64,000 nucleotides of DNA from CAWBUW01 sp963792075 (GCA_963792075.1 CAWBUW010000012.1:1364001-1428000); one strand, 5' to 3'. Positions 1 to 8,866 are shown, counted from the stretch's first letter. The notes: a model not told the origin generated them from the sequence alone. Made by a program: numbers and translations.

Positions 1-1
1 T

Positions 2-1315
2 CTCGCCGATGCCGTTGATATTCTGAAGAAGGCCGGCGCTACCCAAACCGAGGATGGACTGGTGCACGTACCTTCCCGGCTGGTAGAAAAGGCGCTGTCT
101 ACTGCGCCCAAAGAGGTGACTCTCTACGACCGGAACGGCAGTCCCGCCATGCCGCTGGGCGGCAACCGCTGTTTCTTCGGCCCTGGCTCGGATTGCCTGA
201 ACATTATCGATCACCGCACCGGCGAGCGCCGCAAGCCGCTCTTGCAGGACGTGGTCGAGGGCGTAACCCTGTGCGACGCCCTGCCGAACATTGATTTCGT
301 TATGTCCATGCTGCTGCCCGGCGATGTGGACCAGACCATAGCCGACATCCACCAGATGGAAGTCATGCTCTCTTACACTACCAAGCCCATTTTGTACGTC
401 TCTTACGAGGTCAAGGGGCTGCTCCACGCCGTCGAGATGGCGGAAGCGGTGGTCGGCGGCGCAGAGGCCCTGCGGCAGAAACCTATCCTGACCTGCTACA
501 TCAACGTGGTCTCCGGGGCGGTTCACAACGCCGATGGCCTGCGCAAGCTGCTCTTCCTCTCTGGCAAGGGACTGCCGGTGCTCTACATCCCAGGTTCGAA
601 CGCCGGTGTGACCAGCCCCATGACGATGGCTGGCGCGGTCGCCCTCGACATGGCCGGCGGCCTGCTAGGGTTGGTGCTGTCTCAATTGAACCGCGAGGGC
701 ACGCCTTTCATCATCTCGGCCATGGACCCGGCCTCCCTGGACATGCGCACCATGGTCTCGCCGTACGATTACCCGGAGCGGGGCATCATCCGCTCGGTTT
801 CGCAGCGTTATGGCCTGCCGTCACTGGCCCTGGCCGGGGCGACGGATTCCAAAGTGGTGGACCAGCAAGCTGCCGCCGAAGCCGCCCTGACCATGCTGGC
901 GGATGTGATCACAGGCGGCAACCTGATCCACGATCTTGGCTATCTCGAGTCGGGCCTCACTTATTCGTTCGCCCAATTGGCGATCTGCGATCAAATGGTC
1001 GATTGGATCAAGGCCTTTTTCCGCGAGGTCGAGGTGAGCAAGGACACGCTGGCCCTGGATCAAATTGCTTCCGTCGGAGCCGGAGGCAGCTACCTGAATA
1101 CGCCGCATACGCAGAAACATTTTCGCGAAACCTGGTACCCTGGCTTGTTCGAACGGGGGAATTACCACGACTGGGCGCAGAAGGGCGCTAAAACCCTGGC
1201 GGAACGCGCCGCCGAGCGCGTGCAGAAGATATTGGCGGAACACCAACCGCCGCCGCTGCCGGCCGAAGTCAAAACACGCCTGCGTGAAATCGTCCAGCAA
1301 GCCGGCACCCAATAG
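2..1315 (+). CDS. MttB-family (trimethylamine methyltransferase-like) corrinoid methyltransferase, 5' partial
   Basis: The reading frame is already open at the window edge (LADAVDILKKAG precedes the first possible start), so the gene begins upstream; 437 residues are visible of a usual 470-500. The body matches the MTTB family: a beta-barrel pattern including GATDSKVVDQQAAAE and, near the C-terminus, HDLGYLESGLTYS. Family members move a methyl group from a quaternary or tertiary amine to a cognate corrinoid protein in the cytoplasm. No in-frame TAG lies before the terminal stop, so this is a non-pyrrolysine homologue; its substrate may be glycine betaine or another methylated amine rather than trimethylamine. 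No corrinoid partner is adjacent on the right; one could lie upstream of the window, or be the distant protein at 56889. The family assignment is firm and the substrate unknown. Confidence 0.8.
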   Translation, partial: LADAVDILKKAGATQTEDGLVHVPSRLVEKALSTAPKEVTLYDRNGSPAMPLGGNRCFFGPGSDCLNIIDHRTGERRKPLLQDVVEGVTLCDALPNIDFVMSMLLPGDVDQTIADIHQMEVMLSYTTKPILYVSYEVKGLLHAVEMAEAVVGGAEALRQKPILTCYINVVSGAVHNADGLRKLLFLSGKGLPVLYIPGSNAGVTSPMTMAGAVALDMAGGLLGLVLSQLNREGTPFIISAMDPASLDMRTMVSPYDYPERGIIRSVSQRYGLPSLALAGATDSKVVDQQAAAEAALTMLADVITGGNLIHDLGYLESGLTYSFAQLAICDQMVDWIKAFFREVEVSKDTLALDQIASVGAGGSYLNTPHTQKHFRETWYPGLFERGNYHDWAQKGAKTLAERAAERVQKILAEHQPPPLPAEVKTRLREIVQQAGTQ

Positions 1316-1407
1316 CAGCGCAGAAAAGGTTTTTCCCTTTTACACAGCCTCACCCACAAAGGCAACAACTTTTGAGTGCTCCCAGCAAGTGAGTGACGTT
1401 TTTTAAC

Positions 1408-1435
1408 TTGACATCCGGCTTGAGTTGAATATAAT
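1408..1435 (+). promoter_or_regulatory. Sigma70-type promoter for the tandem-GNAT gene
   Basis: TTGACA at 1408-1413 and TATAAT at 1430-1435 are separated by 16 bp. Both hexamers are perfect consensus. The promoter lies 54 bp upstream of the start at 1489 and downstream of the MttB-family stop, so the GNAT gene has its own transcription start. Confidence 0.75.
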
Positions 1436-1488
1436 ACTCCATACAACATCTGTATACCATCCGTGTGGATGGTAAAGGAGACGATCCT

Positions 1489-2568
1489 ATGCTTCGTCCT
1501 GGCATTCAAATCCGGTCTTTTGATGGCAAAGGCGCTTCGCCAGCCGAGTATGCCGCCTTGAACCGGCACAACAACTGTATGCGCCTGGAGCGCCTGCCCG
1601 ATGACCCCCCGGTCCCGCTCGAGGAAACCATCCAGAACCTGCAGAGTCTTCCACCATTTGTCGATCTTAAACTGTGGACAGCCTGGGACTCCGGCCAAAA
1701 CGAGCTGGTGGCCCTGGGTGATATTGTTATCTTGCGATTAGATGAGAACAAACACCTGGCCCAATTCGAGCTCACCGTGCAGCCGGAGTACCGGCGGCAG
1801 GGATTGGGACGCAAGCTCTTAGGCCTGATTGCGGAGGTCGCTCGCCAGGAGCAGCGCCGGCTGCTTATGACCAGCACCGTCGACCGGGTTCCGGGGGGGG
1901 AAGCGTTCATGCAGCGCATCGGGGCGCGCAAGGGACTGGAGGCGCACACCAACCAGCTACGCATGACCGAGCTTGACCGGGAACTGGTGACCCATTGGCT
2001 TCAGCGCGGCCAGGAAAATGCACCCGCCTTCGAATTGGGCTTCTGGGATGGCGCTTATCCGCAAGACAAACTCGCGGAAGTAGCTGAGCTGTATGAGTTG
2101 GGAAACCAACAACCATTTGGGGACCTGGAGATCGAAGATTCGCACATGACCCCTGAACAGCTACGCCAGATGGAGACAAATATTTTTGCCCGCGGCAATC
2201 AGCGTTGGACTTTCTATGTGATCGATCGCGCCACAGGCAAATTTGCAGGGTACACAGAGACGGTCTGGAACCCCAGCCGCCCGGAAGTGCTGCGTCAGGA
2301 CATGACCGGGGTCTTTCCCCAGTACCGCAACAAAGGCCTGGGGCGCTGGCTCAAGGCCACCATGCTCGACAAGGTGCTGCGAGAACGCCCGCAGGTCAAG
2401 TATGTCCGCACCGGAAACGCCAACTCGAACGCGGCGATGCTCAAGATCAACACCGAATTGGGTTTCAAGCCTTACACCGCCGATGCCCTCTGGCAGGTGG
2501 ATCTTCAGAAAGTGCTGGACTACCTGCAATCCGGTGCACGCGAAGTTGAGGAAAAACCGCATGCCTGA
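1489..2568 (+). CDS. Tandem GNAT-domain N-acetyltransferase
   Basis: A 359-residue protein with two GNAT folds. The first acetyl-CoA loop (motif A) is at about residues 98-111, with YRRQGLGRKLL; the second is at about 275-290, with YRNKGLGRWL. Two-domain GNATs of this size include mycothiol-synthase-like and Eis-like acetyltransferases, but nothing fixes the acceptor. An in-frame ATG exists at 1465, but the start at 1489 has AAAGGAG eight bases upstream and is preferred. The stop overlaps the next start by 8 bp, so translation is probably coupled to the ribbon-helix-helix regulator that follows. Confidence 0.8.
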   Translation: MLRPGIQIRSFDGKGASPAEYAALNRHNNCMRLERLPDDPPVPLEETIQNLQSLPPFVDLKLWTAWDSGQNELVALGDIVILRLDENKHLAQFELTVQPEYRRQGLGRKLLGLIAEVARQEQRRLLMTSTVDRVPGGEAFMQRIGARKGLEAHTNQLRMTELDRELVTHWLQRGQENAPAFELGFWDGAYPQDKLAEVAELYELGNQQPFGDLEIEDSHMTPEQLRQMETNIFARGNQRWTFYVIDRATGKFAGYTETVWNPSRPEVLRQDMTGVFPQYRNKGLGRWLKATMLDKVLRERPQVKYVRTGNANSNAAMLKINTELGFKPYTADALWQVDLQKVLDYLQSGAREVEEKPHA

Positions 2569-2947
2569 CCAAGAAAAAATCACCATCAACCTCTCAGCCG
2601 TGGACCTGGGTAAAATTGACCTGCTCGTCCAGGAAAGCCTGTACTCCAACCGGACCGACTTCATCCGTACGGCCATCCGCAACTTGCTGGATAAGCATAG
2701 CCTGGAAATCCAGCAGTCGGTGACGCGCCATACCTATGTCGTGGGCGCGCTGATTTATGATCGGGACGATTTGGAGAAACGCAAGGCGAAAGGTGAAAAG
2801 ATCGAGATCAACGTGGTCGGCTTCCTCCGCCTGTCCGACAATATCACACCCGATCTGGCGCGCGAAGTGATCGAATCCATCCAGGTGCACGGCAGCTTCC
2901 AGGCCAGCGAGGCAGTAAAGATCGCGCTGGCGGATCGGATGAAATAA
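2561..2947 (+). CDS. Ribbon-helix-helix (CopG/MetJ-type) transcriptional regulator with C-terminal extension
   Basis: 128 residues. Residues about 5-45 form a ribbon-helix-helix: a basic beta-strand (KITINLS) followed by two helices, with SNRTDFIRTAIRNLL in the second helix region. The remaining ~80 residues form a small mixed alpha/beta extension unlike the very short classical CopG proteins. The start at 2561 overlaps the GNAT stop by 8 bp. It is a cytoplasmic DNA-binding dimer by family; the close coupling suggests autoregulation of the pair. An RHH protein beside a GNAT recalls TacA/TacT toxin-antitoxin pairs, but here the order is reversed and both proteins are larger than usual. Confidence 0.75.
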   Translation: MPDQEKITINLSAVDLGKIDLLVQESLYSNRTDFIRTAIRNLLDKHSLEIQQSVTRHTYVVGALIYDRDDLEKRKAKGEKIEINVVGFLRLSDNITPDLAREVIESIQVHGSFQASEAVKIALADRMK

Positions 2948-2986
2948 TTTTGGCAAACCACCTGGACCTGGACTAAAAGGCACCTT

Positions 2987-3811
2987 ATGGCAGAACAACC
3001 CCCATCCCACCCTGAAACAACCAACCCCACGCTCGATCTGCTGCTGCGGCGCAAGTCCGTGCGGGCATATACGAATCAGGAGATCGAGCCCGAGGTAAAG
3101 GAACAACTGCTGCAGGTCACGCTCAGGGCGCCGACGGCAGGGAATATGATGCTGTATTCCATCATCGAAGTGCAGGATGCAGCAACCAGGCAGCGGCTGG
3201 CGCAGACCTGCGATGACCAGCCGTTCATTGCATCAGCGCCGCTGGTGCTGCTGTTCTTGGCCGACTATCAACGCTGGGAAGATTATTTCACCCTCAGCGG
3301 TGTGGATGAGCTTTGCGCGCAGCGCGGCGAGGCACGGCGAAGGCCGGCTGAAGGTGACCTGTTCCTGGCGTGCTGCGATGCGCTGATTGCAGCGCAGACG
3401 GCCGTGATCGCCGCGGAGTCTTTGGGGCTGGGGTCGTGCTACATCGGGGATATCATGGAGCAGTACGAGATCCACCGGGAGCTGTTCGGCCTGCCGCGTT
3501 ACGTGTTCCCGATCTGCCTGGTGTGCTTTGGGTATCCGACGGCGCAGCAGCAGACCCGCCCGCAGCCGGGGCGCTTTGCGCCCGAGTACATAATCTTTCA
3601 GGAGCGTTACCGGCGGCTGAACGCTGATGATTTTGCGACGATGTTCCACAGGCGGCAGGAGCTGGCCTTTGGCAACAAGGCCCAGGTGGGCGAGGCGCGC
3701 AATTTTGGGCAGTTGATGTACCTGCGTAAGTTCAGCGCCGCGTTTTCACAGGAGATGACCCGCTCGGTGCAGGCGATCTTGCACGCCTGGCGTGGGGGAG
3801 ACGAAGCGTGA
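2987..3811 (+). CDS. Nitroreductase-family FMN oxidoreductase
   Basis: 274 residues. The N-terminal FMN-binding pattern is clear: RRKSVRAYTNQEI near residue 25 and APTAGNM near 48, and GLGSCYIGDI carries the usual mid-protein glycine-rich contact. Family members are cytoplasmic FMN enzymes that reduce nitro compounds, quinones or flavins with NAD(P)H. The C-terminus runs about 60 residues beyond a minimal nitroreductase and looks helical. The gene starts 39 bp after the RHH gene, so it may share its transcript. It converges with the DNA polymerase IV gene, with only 8 bp between the stops. The physiological substrate cannot be told. Confidence 0.8.
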   Translation: MAEQPPSHPETTNPTLDLLLRRKSVRAYTNQEIEPEVKEQLLQVTLRAPTAGNMMLYSIIEVQDAATRQRLAQTCDDQPFIASAPLVLLFLADYQRWEDYFTLSGVDELCAQRGEARRRPAEGDLFLACCDALIAAQTAVIAAESLGLGSCYIGDIMEQYEIHRELFGLPRYVFPICLVCFGYPTAQQQTRPQPGRFAPEYIIFQERYRRLNADDFATMFHRRQELAFGNKAQVGEARNFGQLMYLRKFSAAFSQEMTRSVQAILHAWRGGDEA

Positions 3812-3819
3812 CGCGCAGA

Positions 3820-4983
3820 TTACCTTGAGCGCCCCTTCTCGATCACCTTTTTCCCAAACTTTTCCTGCAGTTCATCCAGCGTAGCCTGTAGCTTGCGCTG
3901 CTTTTCATGAGGTTGTCCCCACAGATCCATCTGGCGCACCGGCTCCCCCAGGCCGCTGAGTCCGACGCCGATCAGGCGCACAGCCCGGCCAGGGGGCCGG
4001 ATTTGCCGCAGCAGTGCCAGGGCGGTTTTATAAATTTCATTTTCCTGGTCGGTGGGGGTAGGCAGCGTGGCCTGGCGCGTCAGCGTCGTAAAATCGGGCC
4101 AGCGCAGTTTGAGTTTGACCGTTTTCCCGGCCAGCTTCTCTCTGCGCAGGGTGCGCCCCACTTCGGCAGACATCGATTTGAGCGTCGCTTCGATCTTCCG
4201 ATCGTCGCTCACGTCCTGGTTGAAGGTGATCTCCTGCGAGATAGATTTGGCCTCACGTTCGGTAACCACCGGGCGATCATCCAGCCCACGGGCGTGGCGG
4301 GAAAGCTCCTGTCCATTTTTGCCAAAGCGTTGGACCAGGTCCGCTTCAGGCCAGCCCGCAACATCGCCAATGGTATAAATCCCCAGGGAGGCCAGCGCAG
4401 CTTCCGTTTTCTTGCCCACGCCCCACAGCATCGCCGCAGGCAGGGGAGCTAAAAATTCGGCTTCTTTTCCCGCAGCTACCACGCAGACGGCGCGGGGGTA
4501 TTTGGGCCCGCGCGCTGCTTTTTTGCCGGTTTCGGTGGCAATCTTTGCCACCAGCTTGTTGGAGGCGATCCCGATCGAGCAGGGCAGGCGCAGGTCATCC
4601 CATATCTTTTGCTGCACCTGGCGGGCAACGCGTTCGGCGGCCTCACCGAGATCGCTGATATCCACAAAAGCTTCATCGATGGAAATTTGTTCGACCAGGG
4701 GGGAGAGCGCGTGCAGGCGCTCCATGACCTGGTGCGACATTTCGCTGTATTTACTGCGGTGGTGATCTGCGATCAACAGGTCCGGGCACAGGCGCACGGC
4801 CAGCTTCATCGGCATGGCTGAATGGATGCCAAAAGCGCGGGCCGCATACGAGCAGGAAGCGACCACGCCGCGCTCGTCGGGCCGGCCGCCCACCGCAAAA
4901 GGCTTCCCCTGCAGCGCTGGGTCGTCCAGCTCTTCGACGGCGCAAAAAAAGGCGTCCAGGTCAAGATGCATGATGGTGCGCAT
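3820..4983 (-). CDS. dinB: DNA polymerase IV (Y-family translesion polymerase)
   Basis: 387 residues, the normal length. The palm motifs are intact: HLDLDAFFCAVE at residues 6-17, with the first metal-binding Asp, and SIDEAFVDIS near residue 105, with the catalytic Asp-Glu pair. The helix-hairpin-helix thumb (LWGVGKKTEAALASLGI) and little-finger domain follow. The protein copies damaged templates in an error-prone way. No canonical beta-clamp-binding tail (QLxLF) is obvious at the C-terminus. The start at 4983 is the first Met of the family N-terminus. No LexA-type operator was recognised upstream. Confidence 0.93.
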   Translation of the reverse strand: MRTIMHLDLDAFFCAVEELDDPALQGKPFAVGGRPDERGVVASCSYAARAFGIHSAMPMKLAVRLCPDLLIADHHRSKYSEMSHQVMERLHALSPLVEQISIDEAFVDISDLGEAAERVARQVQQKIWDDLRLPCSIGIASNKLVAKIATETGKKAARGPKYPRAVCVVAAGKEAEFLAPLPAAMLWGVGKKTEAALASLGIYTIGDVAGWPEADLVQRFGKNGQELSRHARGLDDRPVVTEREAKSISQEITFNQDVSDDRKIEATLKSMSAEVGRTLRREKLAGKTVKLKLRWPDFTTLTRQATLPTPTDQENEIYKTALALLRQIRPPGRAVRLIGVGLSGLGEPVRQMDLWGQPHEKQRKLQATLDELQEKFGKKVIEKGRSR

Positions 4984-5130
4984 ACCTGTATTTTACCCCC
5001 ACGACCTTTTGGGTATGCCTGGACGTTAAAAAAACCTTCACGACCCTGGACATCTGGCAGATTTGTGCCATACTGTCCTCATGGCTTTCTCCTCCCCGGA
5101 GAAATGGGTAGATAAACAGAAAGGTTAGTT

Positions 5131-5640
5131 ATGCCGCATACGCTCACGATTCGAGAAATGACCGCCAGCGATTGCATCCCGATCGCCCAGGCTTTTGATG
5201 CGCAGGGCTGGAATAAGCCGGCCGCGCAGTATCTCCATTACCTTAAGGAGAGTGCGGAGGGCAAACGCACCAACCTGATCGCAGAAGTGGGCGGCCAGTT
5301 TGCGGGCTATGTGACCATTGTCTGGGACTCGGAGTATCCTCCTTTCCGCGCTGCCCATATTCCCGAGGTTGTGGATTTCAACGTCTTGATGAAGTACCGG
5401 CGGATGAAAATCGGGACAGCTTTAATGGACGAAGCCGAAAAACGCATTGCCACCCGGTCGCCGCTGGCTGGGATAGGCGTATGCCTGGATCCCGATTTCG
5501 GTCCGGCCCAGGTGCTGTATGCAAAGCGAGGGTATGTCCCGGACGGGCGCGGGGTTTACTACCATGACCATTACCCCACTTATGGGGAACAGGTATGCCT
5601 GGATTATGACCTGGTTTTGTATCTGACCAGACCGGTCTAG
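5131..5640 (+). CDS. GNAT-family N-acetyltransferase
   Basis: 169 residues, single GNAT domain. The core strand and acetyl-CoA loop lie at about residues 84-105, with KYRRMKIGTALMDEAEKRI. The motif is degenerate: the usual Q/R-x-x-G-x-G/A is KIGTA. A later LYAKRGYVPDG matches the end of the fold. An A/G-rich sequence (AGAAAGG) lies before the ATG. It converges with the membrane acyltransferase gene, with 12 bp between the stops. The acceptor is unknown; other members of this broad family modify antibiotics, polyamines or protein N-termini. Confidence 0.78.
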   Translation: MPHTLTIREMTASDCIPIAQAFDAQGWNKPAAQYLHYLKESAEGKRTNLIAEVGGQFAGYVTIVWDSEYPPFRAAHIPEVVDFNVLMKYRRMKIGTALMDEAEKRIATRSPLAGIGVCLDPDFGPAQVLYAKRGYVPDGRGVYYHDHYPTYGEQVCLDYDLVLYLTRPV

Positions 5641-5652
5641 CCTCCCCGACGG

Positions 5653-6609
5653 TTACAGCACCAGGAATACCTTTTTGTTTTCCATCCACACCGCGGCGAG
5701 TGAGAGCAAGCCCACCAGCGCCGCGGCCTGCAAAACGACCAGCCAGGCTGGCGCAGCCGCATGCCAGGCAGGGATGCCGGGCAGCACCACCAGCCCCAAC
5801 CAAAGGAAGTGCAGCAGGTACAGTGCCAGTGGGTTCTTTCCCCAGGTAGTAAGCCAGTCCAGGCGCAGTCGCCCCGGTTGGCTCAGCCAATGGAAAACGA
5901 GAAAGGCCAGGGCGCAGAGTCCAAGGCAGAGCAGGATGTAGCTGCTCGACCCCCGGTTCTTGCTGACCGGCACGATCCATGCCAGGGCCGCGCCGACTCC
6001 CAGCGTCAGCAGCGCTCCCCAGCTAAAAGCCTTGTGCCGCGCAGGATCGTAGAACAGGTCGGCCAGGACAGTTGCCAGGATTAACATGGCCCCCCAGGAA
6101 ATGGCACCGAAAAGGCCTCCGTGGGGAGATCTCAACACGCTCGCCAGCATCCAGCGGTCCAGGATAAGCTGGTAGCTTGCCAGCAGACCCAGACCGATGA
6201 CTGCCCGCGCCAGGGTGGACCGGCGGACTACCAGCAACGCTATCAGGCTGGCTGCACCAATTGCCTGTAGTACTCCCCAGTCCACGCCAGAAGTGTTCAT
6301 CCCAAGCAGGGTCTCCCCGGCGGAGAGGATCGCCCCGATGCCGATCAGCGCCAGGCTGCGCCTAACCGCATGCCCGATGGCGCTCCTCAGGCTATCCCGC
6401 TGGCAGCGTTTCTCGAAAGAGCGGCGGAAGGTCAGGCCGATAGCAAAGATAAACAGCGGTGCGACCAGGTCGGTCACCGTCAGCCCGACATCCGGGGCGT
6501 GCTTGAGCCAGGCGGGCGCCGTCTGCACATCCGCCAGGTAATTGGCCAGTACCATGCCCAGGATGGCCAGGCCGCGTAAAGAGTCAATCGAAGGCGTGCG
6601 AGTTTCCAT
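5653..6609 (-). CDS. Membrane acyltransferase, heparan-alpha-glucosaminide N-acetyltransferase-like (DUF5009/DUF1624)
   Basis: 318 residues with about nine hydrophobic segments. The N-terminal signature SLRGLAILGMVLANYL and FIFAIGLTFRRSF match the YeiB/HGSNAT-related integral membrane acyltransferase superfamily, whose members transfer acyl groups to sugars at the cytoplasmic membrane. The first transmembrane segment starts near residue 10, and the C-terminal segments are short. HGSNAT proteins normally carry a conserved His early on; none is obvious here, so enzymatic activity is uncertain. The gene is monocistronic, between a convergent GNAT and a 217-bp gap on its 5' side. Confidence 0.65.
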   Translation of the reverse strand: METRTPSIDSLRGLAILGMVLANYLADVQTAPAWLKHAPDVGLTVTDLVAPLFIFAIGLTFRRSFEKRCQRDSLRSAIGHAVRRSLALIGIGAILSAGETLLGMNTSGVDWGVLQAIGAASLIALLVVRRSTLARAVIGLGLLASYQLILDRWMLASVLRSPHGGLFGAISWGAMLILATVLADLFYDPARHKAFSWGALLTLGVGAALAWIVPVSKNRGSSSYILLCLGLCALAFLVFHWLSQPGRLRLDWLTTWGKNPLALYLLHFLWLGLVVLPGIPAWHAAAPAWLVVLQAAALVGLLSLAAVWMENKKVFLVL

Positions 6610-6826
6610 AAAGCAATCATAACACGCCGCGGCTGTATAGCTTCGTTCTTGACAGAGGGCATGCGTGGCCGTCCAAAAAGAAGATGAAAAGCCCCCTCCG
6701 ACCCCCTCCCTGTCCTCAATTTCCTCCTCAGATCGGGCGCGAGTGGACTATAATAGTTTTATGCGAGGCAGCGCGTGGCTGCCTCCCCTACTTGGCCAGG
6801 TAGCACACCCAAAAAGGAGATACGCC

Positions 6827-6943
6827 ATGGGAGAAAAACGCAGCAAGAAGGATAAAAACAAGGCTAGCAAGCAAAAACTGGAGCAGCTCGAAAAGAAGAA
6901 AGAACAACAGAAGAACAAGCTGCCCTCCAAGAAACCCGCCTAG
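6827..6943 (+). CDS. Small lysine-rich protein (38 residues), function unknown
   Basis: The ATG at 6827 follows AAAAAGGAGA at 6811-6820, a strong ribosome-binding site at good spacing, and an isolated TATAAT lies at 6749-6754. The peptide has 14 lysines in 38 residues, with Glu/Gln and no aromatic residue, and would be helical and strongly basic. Such tiny basic proteins may bind nucleic acid or ribosomes, but I recognise no family. A longer in-frame ORF starts at 6665, but the region before 6827 has no coding character. A hairpin follows 24 bp downstream. This is judged real from its RBS, codon use and terminator position. Confidence 0.55.
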   Translation: MGEKRSKKDKNKASKQKLEQLEKKKEQQKNKLPSKKPA

Positions 6944-6967
6944 TACCGGGAACAGCTTACAAGCCTG

Positions 6968-7003
6968 CCGTCCCCCATCCAGAAATTTCTGGGTGGGGGA
7001 CGG
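6968..7003. terminator. Long palindrome between convergent genes, possible bidirectional terminator
   Basis: An 18-bp inverted repeat with a single T/G mismatch and no separate loop: CCGTCCCCCATCCAGAAA is answered immediately by its near-exact complement. It sits between the convergent small lysine-rich gene and the flavoprotein gene. No T-run follows on either strand, so intrinsic termination is not certain. Confidence 0.5.
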
Positions 7004-7009
7004 TGATTG

Positions 7010-8272
7010 TTAATCGCGGAATGGCTGCGCAAAGCGATCTTCGAAGGCGCCGTTTTTCTTGAGCATCCCATCGAAATAGGAGTGCGCGACCGGCATACGC
7101 AGGAATAACTTGAAAAGCGGCCCCAAGATAGCCGGATAACGCTCGGGGGCAGCTATTTTGCCCAGAATAGCTGGGTCGAAACGCCCTTCGGTGGCCAAAC
7201 CTGCCCCAATCGCCTGTAAGTTGCTGAAGAGAGCCTGGTTCATGGCATCGGGCATCATGCGTACCCCCTCGCCGTTGCCTTTGACCACCGTGCCCAGGTA
7301 AGGTGAGCCGAGACGGGCTGCCAATTTCTCCAGATATCTTTCCACGTAACGCGAGTGCAACCCTTCAGGGAAGCCGGACTGGACCACAAAGCCGATTGCC
7401 GGATTATGCTCACGCCCAATCAGCGGTTGGAGCGCCTCAATGAAATGCTTGACGATGCCCGGCATCGAGTCCGTGTACAAAGGAAAGCCAAGAATAGCGC
7501 ATTCGGCGCTCGCAAAGGCTTGCACCATCTTTTCTGTCTGCTGAAGGTATACCAGGTGGTGAGTCTCGCTGGGGCCGCCAAAGCCGGCTGCAATTTCACG
7601 CAGGAAAATAGGCGAGTTGCCTTTGCGCCCACGCGGCGAGCCATTGAACAGGGTCAGCTCCTGCGGCGGACGGATGGTCACTCCGTGGGTGGCGCCCAAG
7701 CGTCCAGGGAGAGGCAGTCTTGTCGACTTGGACGCTGTAATTCGCCCGGCAGTATCGGCGGCAGGGTTCTCGATCGTCAAGACGAACTCCAACCGAGTCT
7801 TGAAGTTGAGCGCCGTACGTGTGTATATTGCGCTGACGATCTGCAAATCACCTGCATCGGTATCTGCTTCTTTTTCGAGCAGGAGACCCAGGCGAGGCGA
7901 GTGGGGGTAACGGCGCAGATGATGGGCTTCTCCCTGGTCAACCACCATATAGGGATGGATGAGCGGCAGGTGTTTGTCGTTCGCGCGTTTGAGCAGTTCG
8001 GATGGGAATCCCATGCGTAATGGAGCAGCCCACAGCACGAAATCGGCATTGATCACTTCGCGGTCCATTTCGGGTGAATCGTCACCGCTGTTACAGGTAC
8101 CAGGGGTTTTGACCCAGCAGCCCCAACAACCTATGCAATAGCGCAGAGTTTGTTCACGCAATATCAGGTGGGTGACCGCGTGCCCTGCAGTTTCCAGGGT
8201 CATTTTCAGCTCGGCCAGGTATGCATCCAGCTTACTGGCTGAAGGGTTTCCGTTCAAAATGGTGATTTTCAT
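7010..8272 (-). CDS. Two-domain flavodoxin-like NAD(P)H-dependent oxidoreductase
   Basis: 420 residues containing two flavodoxin folds in tandem. The first begins MKITILNGNPSAS and carries a cysteine cluster CIGCWGCWVKTPGTC at about residues 46-60, typical of iron-sulfur flavoprotein or NADPH-dependent FMN reductase relatives. The second begins near residue 207 with LTLFNGSPRGRKGNS, an FMN-phosphate loop, and contains ILGFPLYTDSMPG. Family members are cytoplasmic FMN electron carriers or reductases. The gene lies 24 bp downstream of a PadR regulator gene on the same strand, so the pair is probably one operon. Fusion of two such domains in one chain is less common; a dimer-like intramolecular arrangement is likely. 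Confidence 0.75.
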   Translation of the reverse strand: MKITILNGNPSASKLDAYLAELKMTLETAGHAVTHLILREQTLRYCIGCWGCWVKTPGTCNSGDDSPEMDREVINADFVLWAAPLRMGFPSELLKRANDKHLPLIHPYMVVDQGEAHHLRRYPHSPRLGLLLEKEADTDAGDLQIVSAIYTRTALNFKTRLEFVLTIENPAADTAGRITASKSTRLPLPGRLGATHGVTIRPPQELTLFNGSPRGRKGNSPIFLREIAAGFGGPSETHHLVYLQQTEKMVQAFASAECAILGFPLYTDSMPGIVKHFIEALQPLIGREHNPAIGFVVQSGFPEGLHSRYVERYLEKLAARLGSPYLGTVVKGNGEGVRMMPDAMNQALFSNLQAIGAGLATEGRFDPAILGKIAAPERYPAILGPLFKLFLRMPVAHSYFDGMLKKNGAFEDRFAQPFRD

Positions 8273-8296
8273 GGGGGTGTCCTACTTTGGTACTGG

Positions 8297-8854
8297 TTAT
8301 TGTTCGGGAATCTGTCCATTTTTGATGCGTTCGATTACGCTCTCAGTCCAGGCTAAATTGGCGCGCATATTGGTAATGCCGTTTTCGAGGGTGAGCAGCC
8401 AGAAGAAGTGCTCGCGCGGCGATGGGATATCCTTTTGGTGTGGACCGATTTGGCCGGTCACCTGTTCGTACTGGCTTAAGAGCGTGCGCATGAGGCTTGC
8501 ATAGCCTTCGAACTTGACCAGGATTTCAGCATTGGGAAGCTGTCCGAGGAAGAAGACCTGGATGAGCGGAGCGCTGCGCACCGGTCCGATCAGTGGTGGA
8601 CCAGAAATCCAGCGCAGGAACTCCGCCCGCCCATCGTGGGTGATATGATACACCTTCCGGTCGGGGCGGTCCTCTTGCGGCACTTTTTCCATTTCAACCC
8701 AGCCATTTTCGGCAAGCCGGGCCAGTGTGCGATAAATCTGGCTCTGGTCAGCGGGCCAGAAATGATGGATGGATGTGTCGAAGATCTTTTTAAGATCGTA
8801 ACCGGTGTAAGGGTGGTAGTTTAGAAAGCCGAGAATGGCATGGTCAAGTGACAT
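8297..8854 (-). CDS. PadR-family transcriptional repressor
   Basis: 185 residues. The N-terminal winged helix (residues 1-80) starts MSLDHAILGFLNYHPYTGYDL and includes QIYRTLARLAENGWVE, the recognition helix and wing typical of PadR. A C-terminal helical dimerisation domain follows (Vir_C/PadR_C type). PadR proteins respond to small aromatic or cationic compounds and repress an adjacent gene. The flavoprotein gene lies 24 bp downstream and is the likely target, together with padR itself. Confidence 0.88.
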   Translation of the reverse strand: MSLDHAILGFLNYHPYTGYDLKKIFDTSIHHFWPADQSQIYRTLARLAENGWVEMEKVPQEDRPDRKVYHITHDGRAEFLRWISGPPLIGPVRSAPLIQVFFLGQLPNAEILVKFEGYASLMRTLLSQYEQVTGQIGPHQKDIPSPREHFFWLLTLENGITNMRANLAWTESVIERIKNGQIPEQ

Positions 8855-8866
8855 ATTATCCTGCTC

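Noticed and set aside
2..1315. Pyrrolysine (amber) codon in the MttB-family gene
   Set aside because: No in-frame TAG occurs before the terminal stop in the visible part, so no pyrrolysine is indicated.
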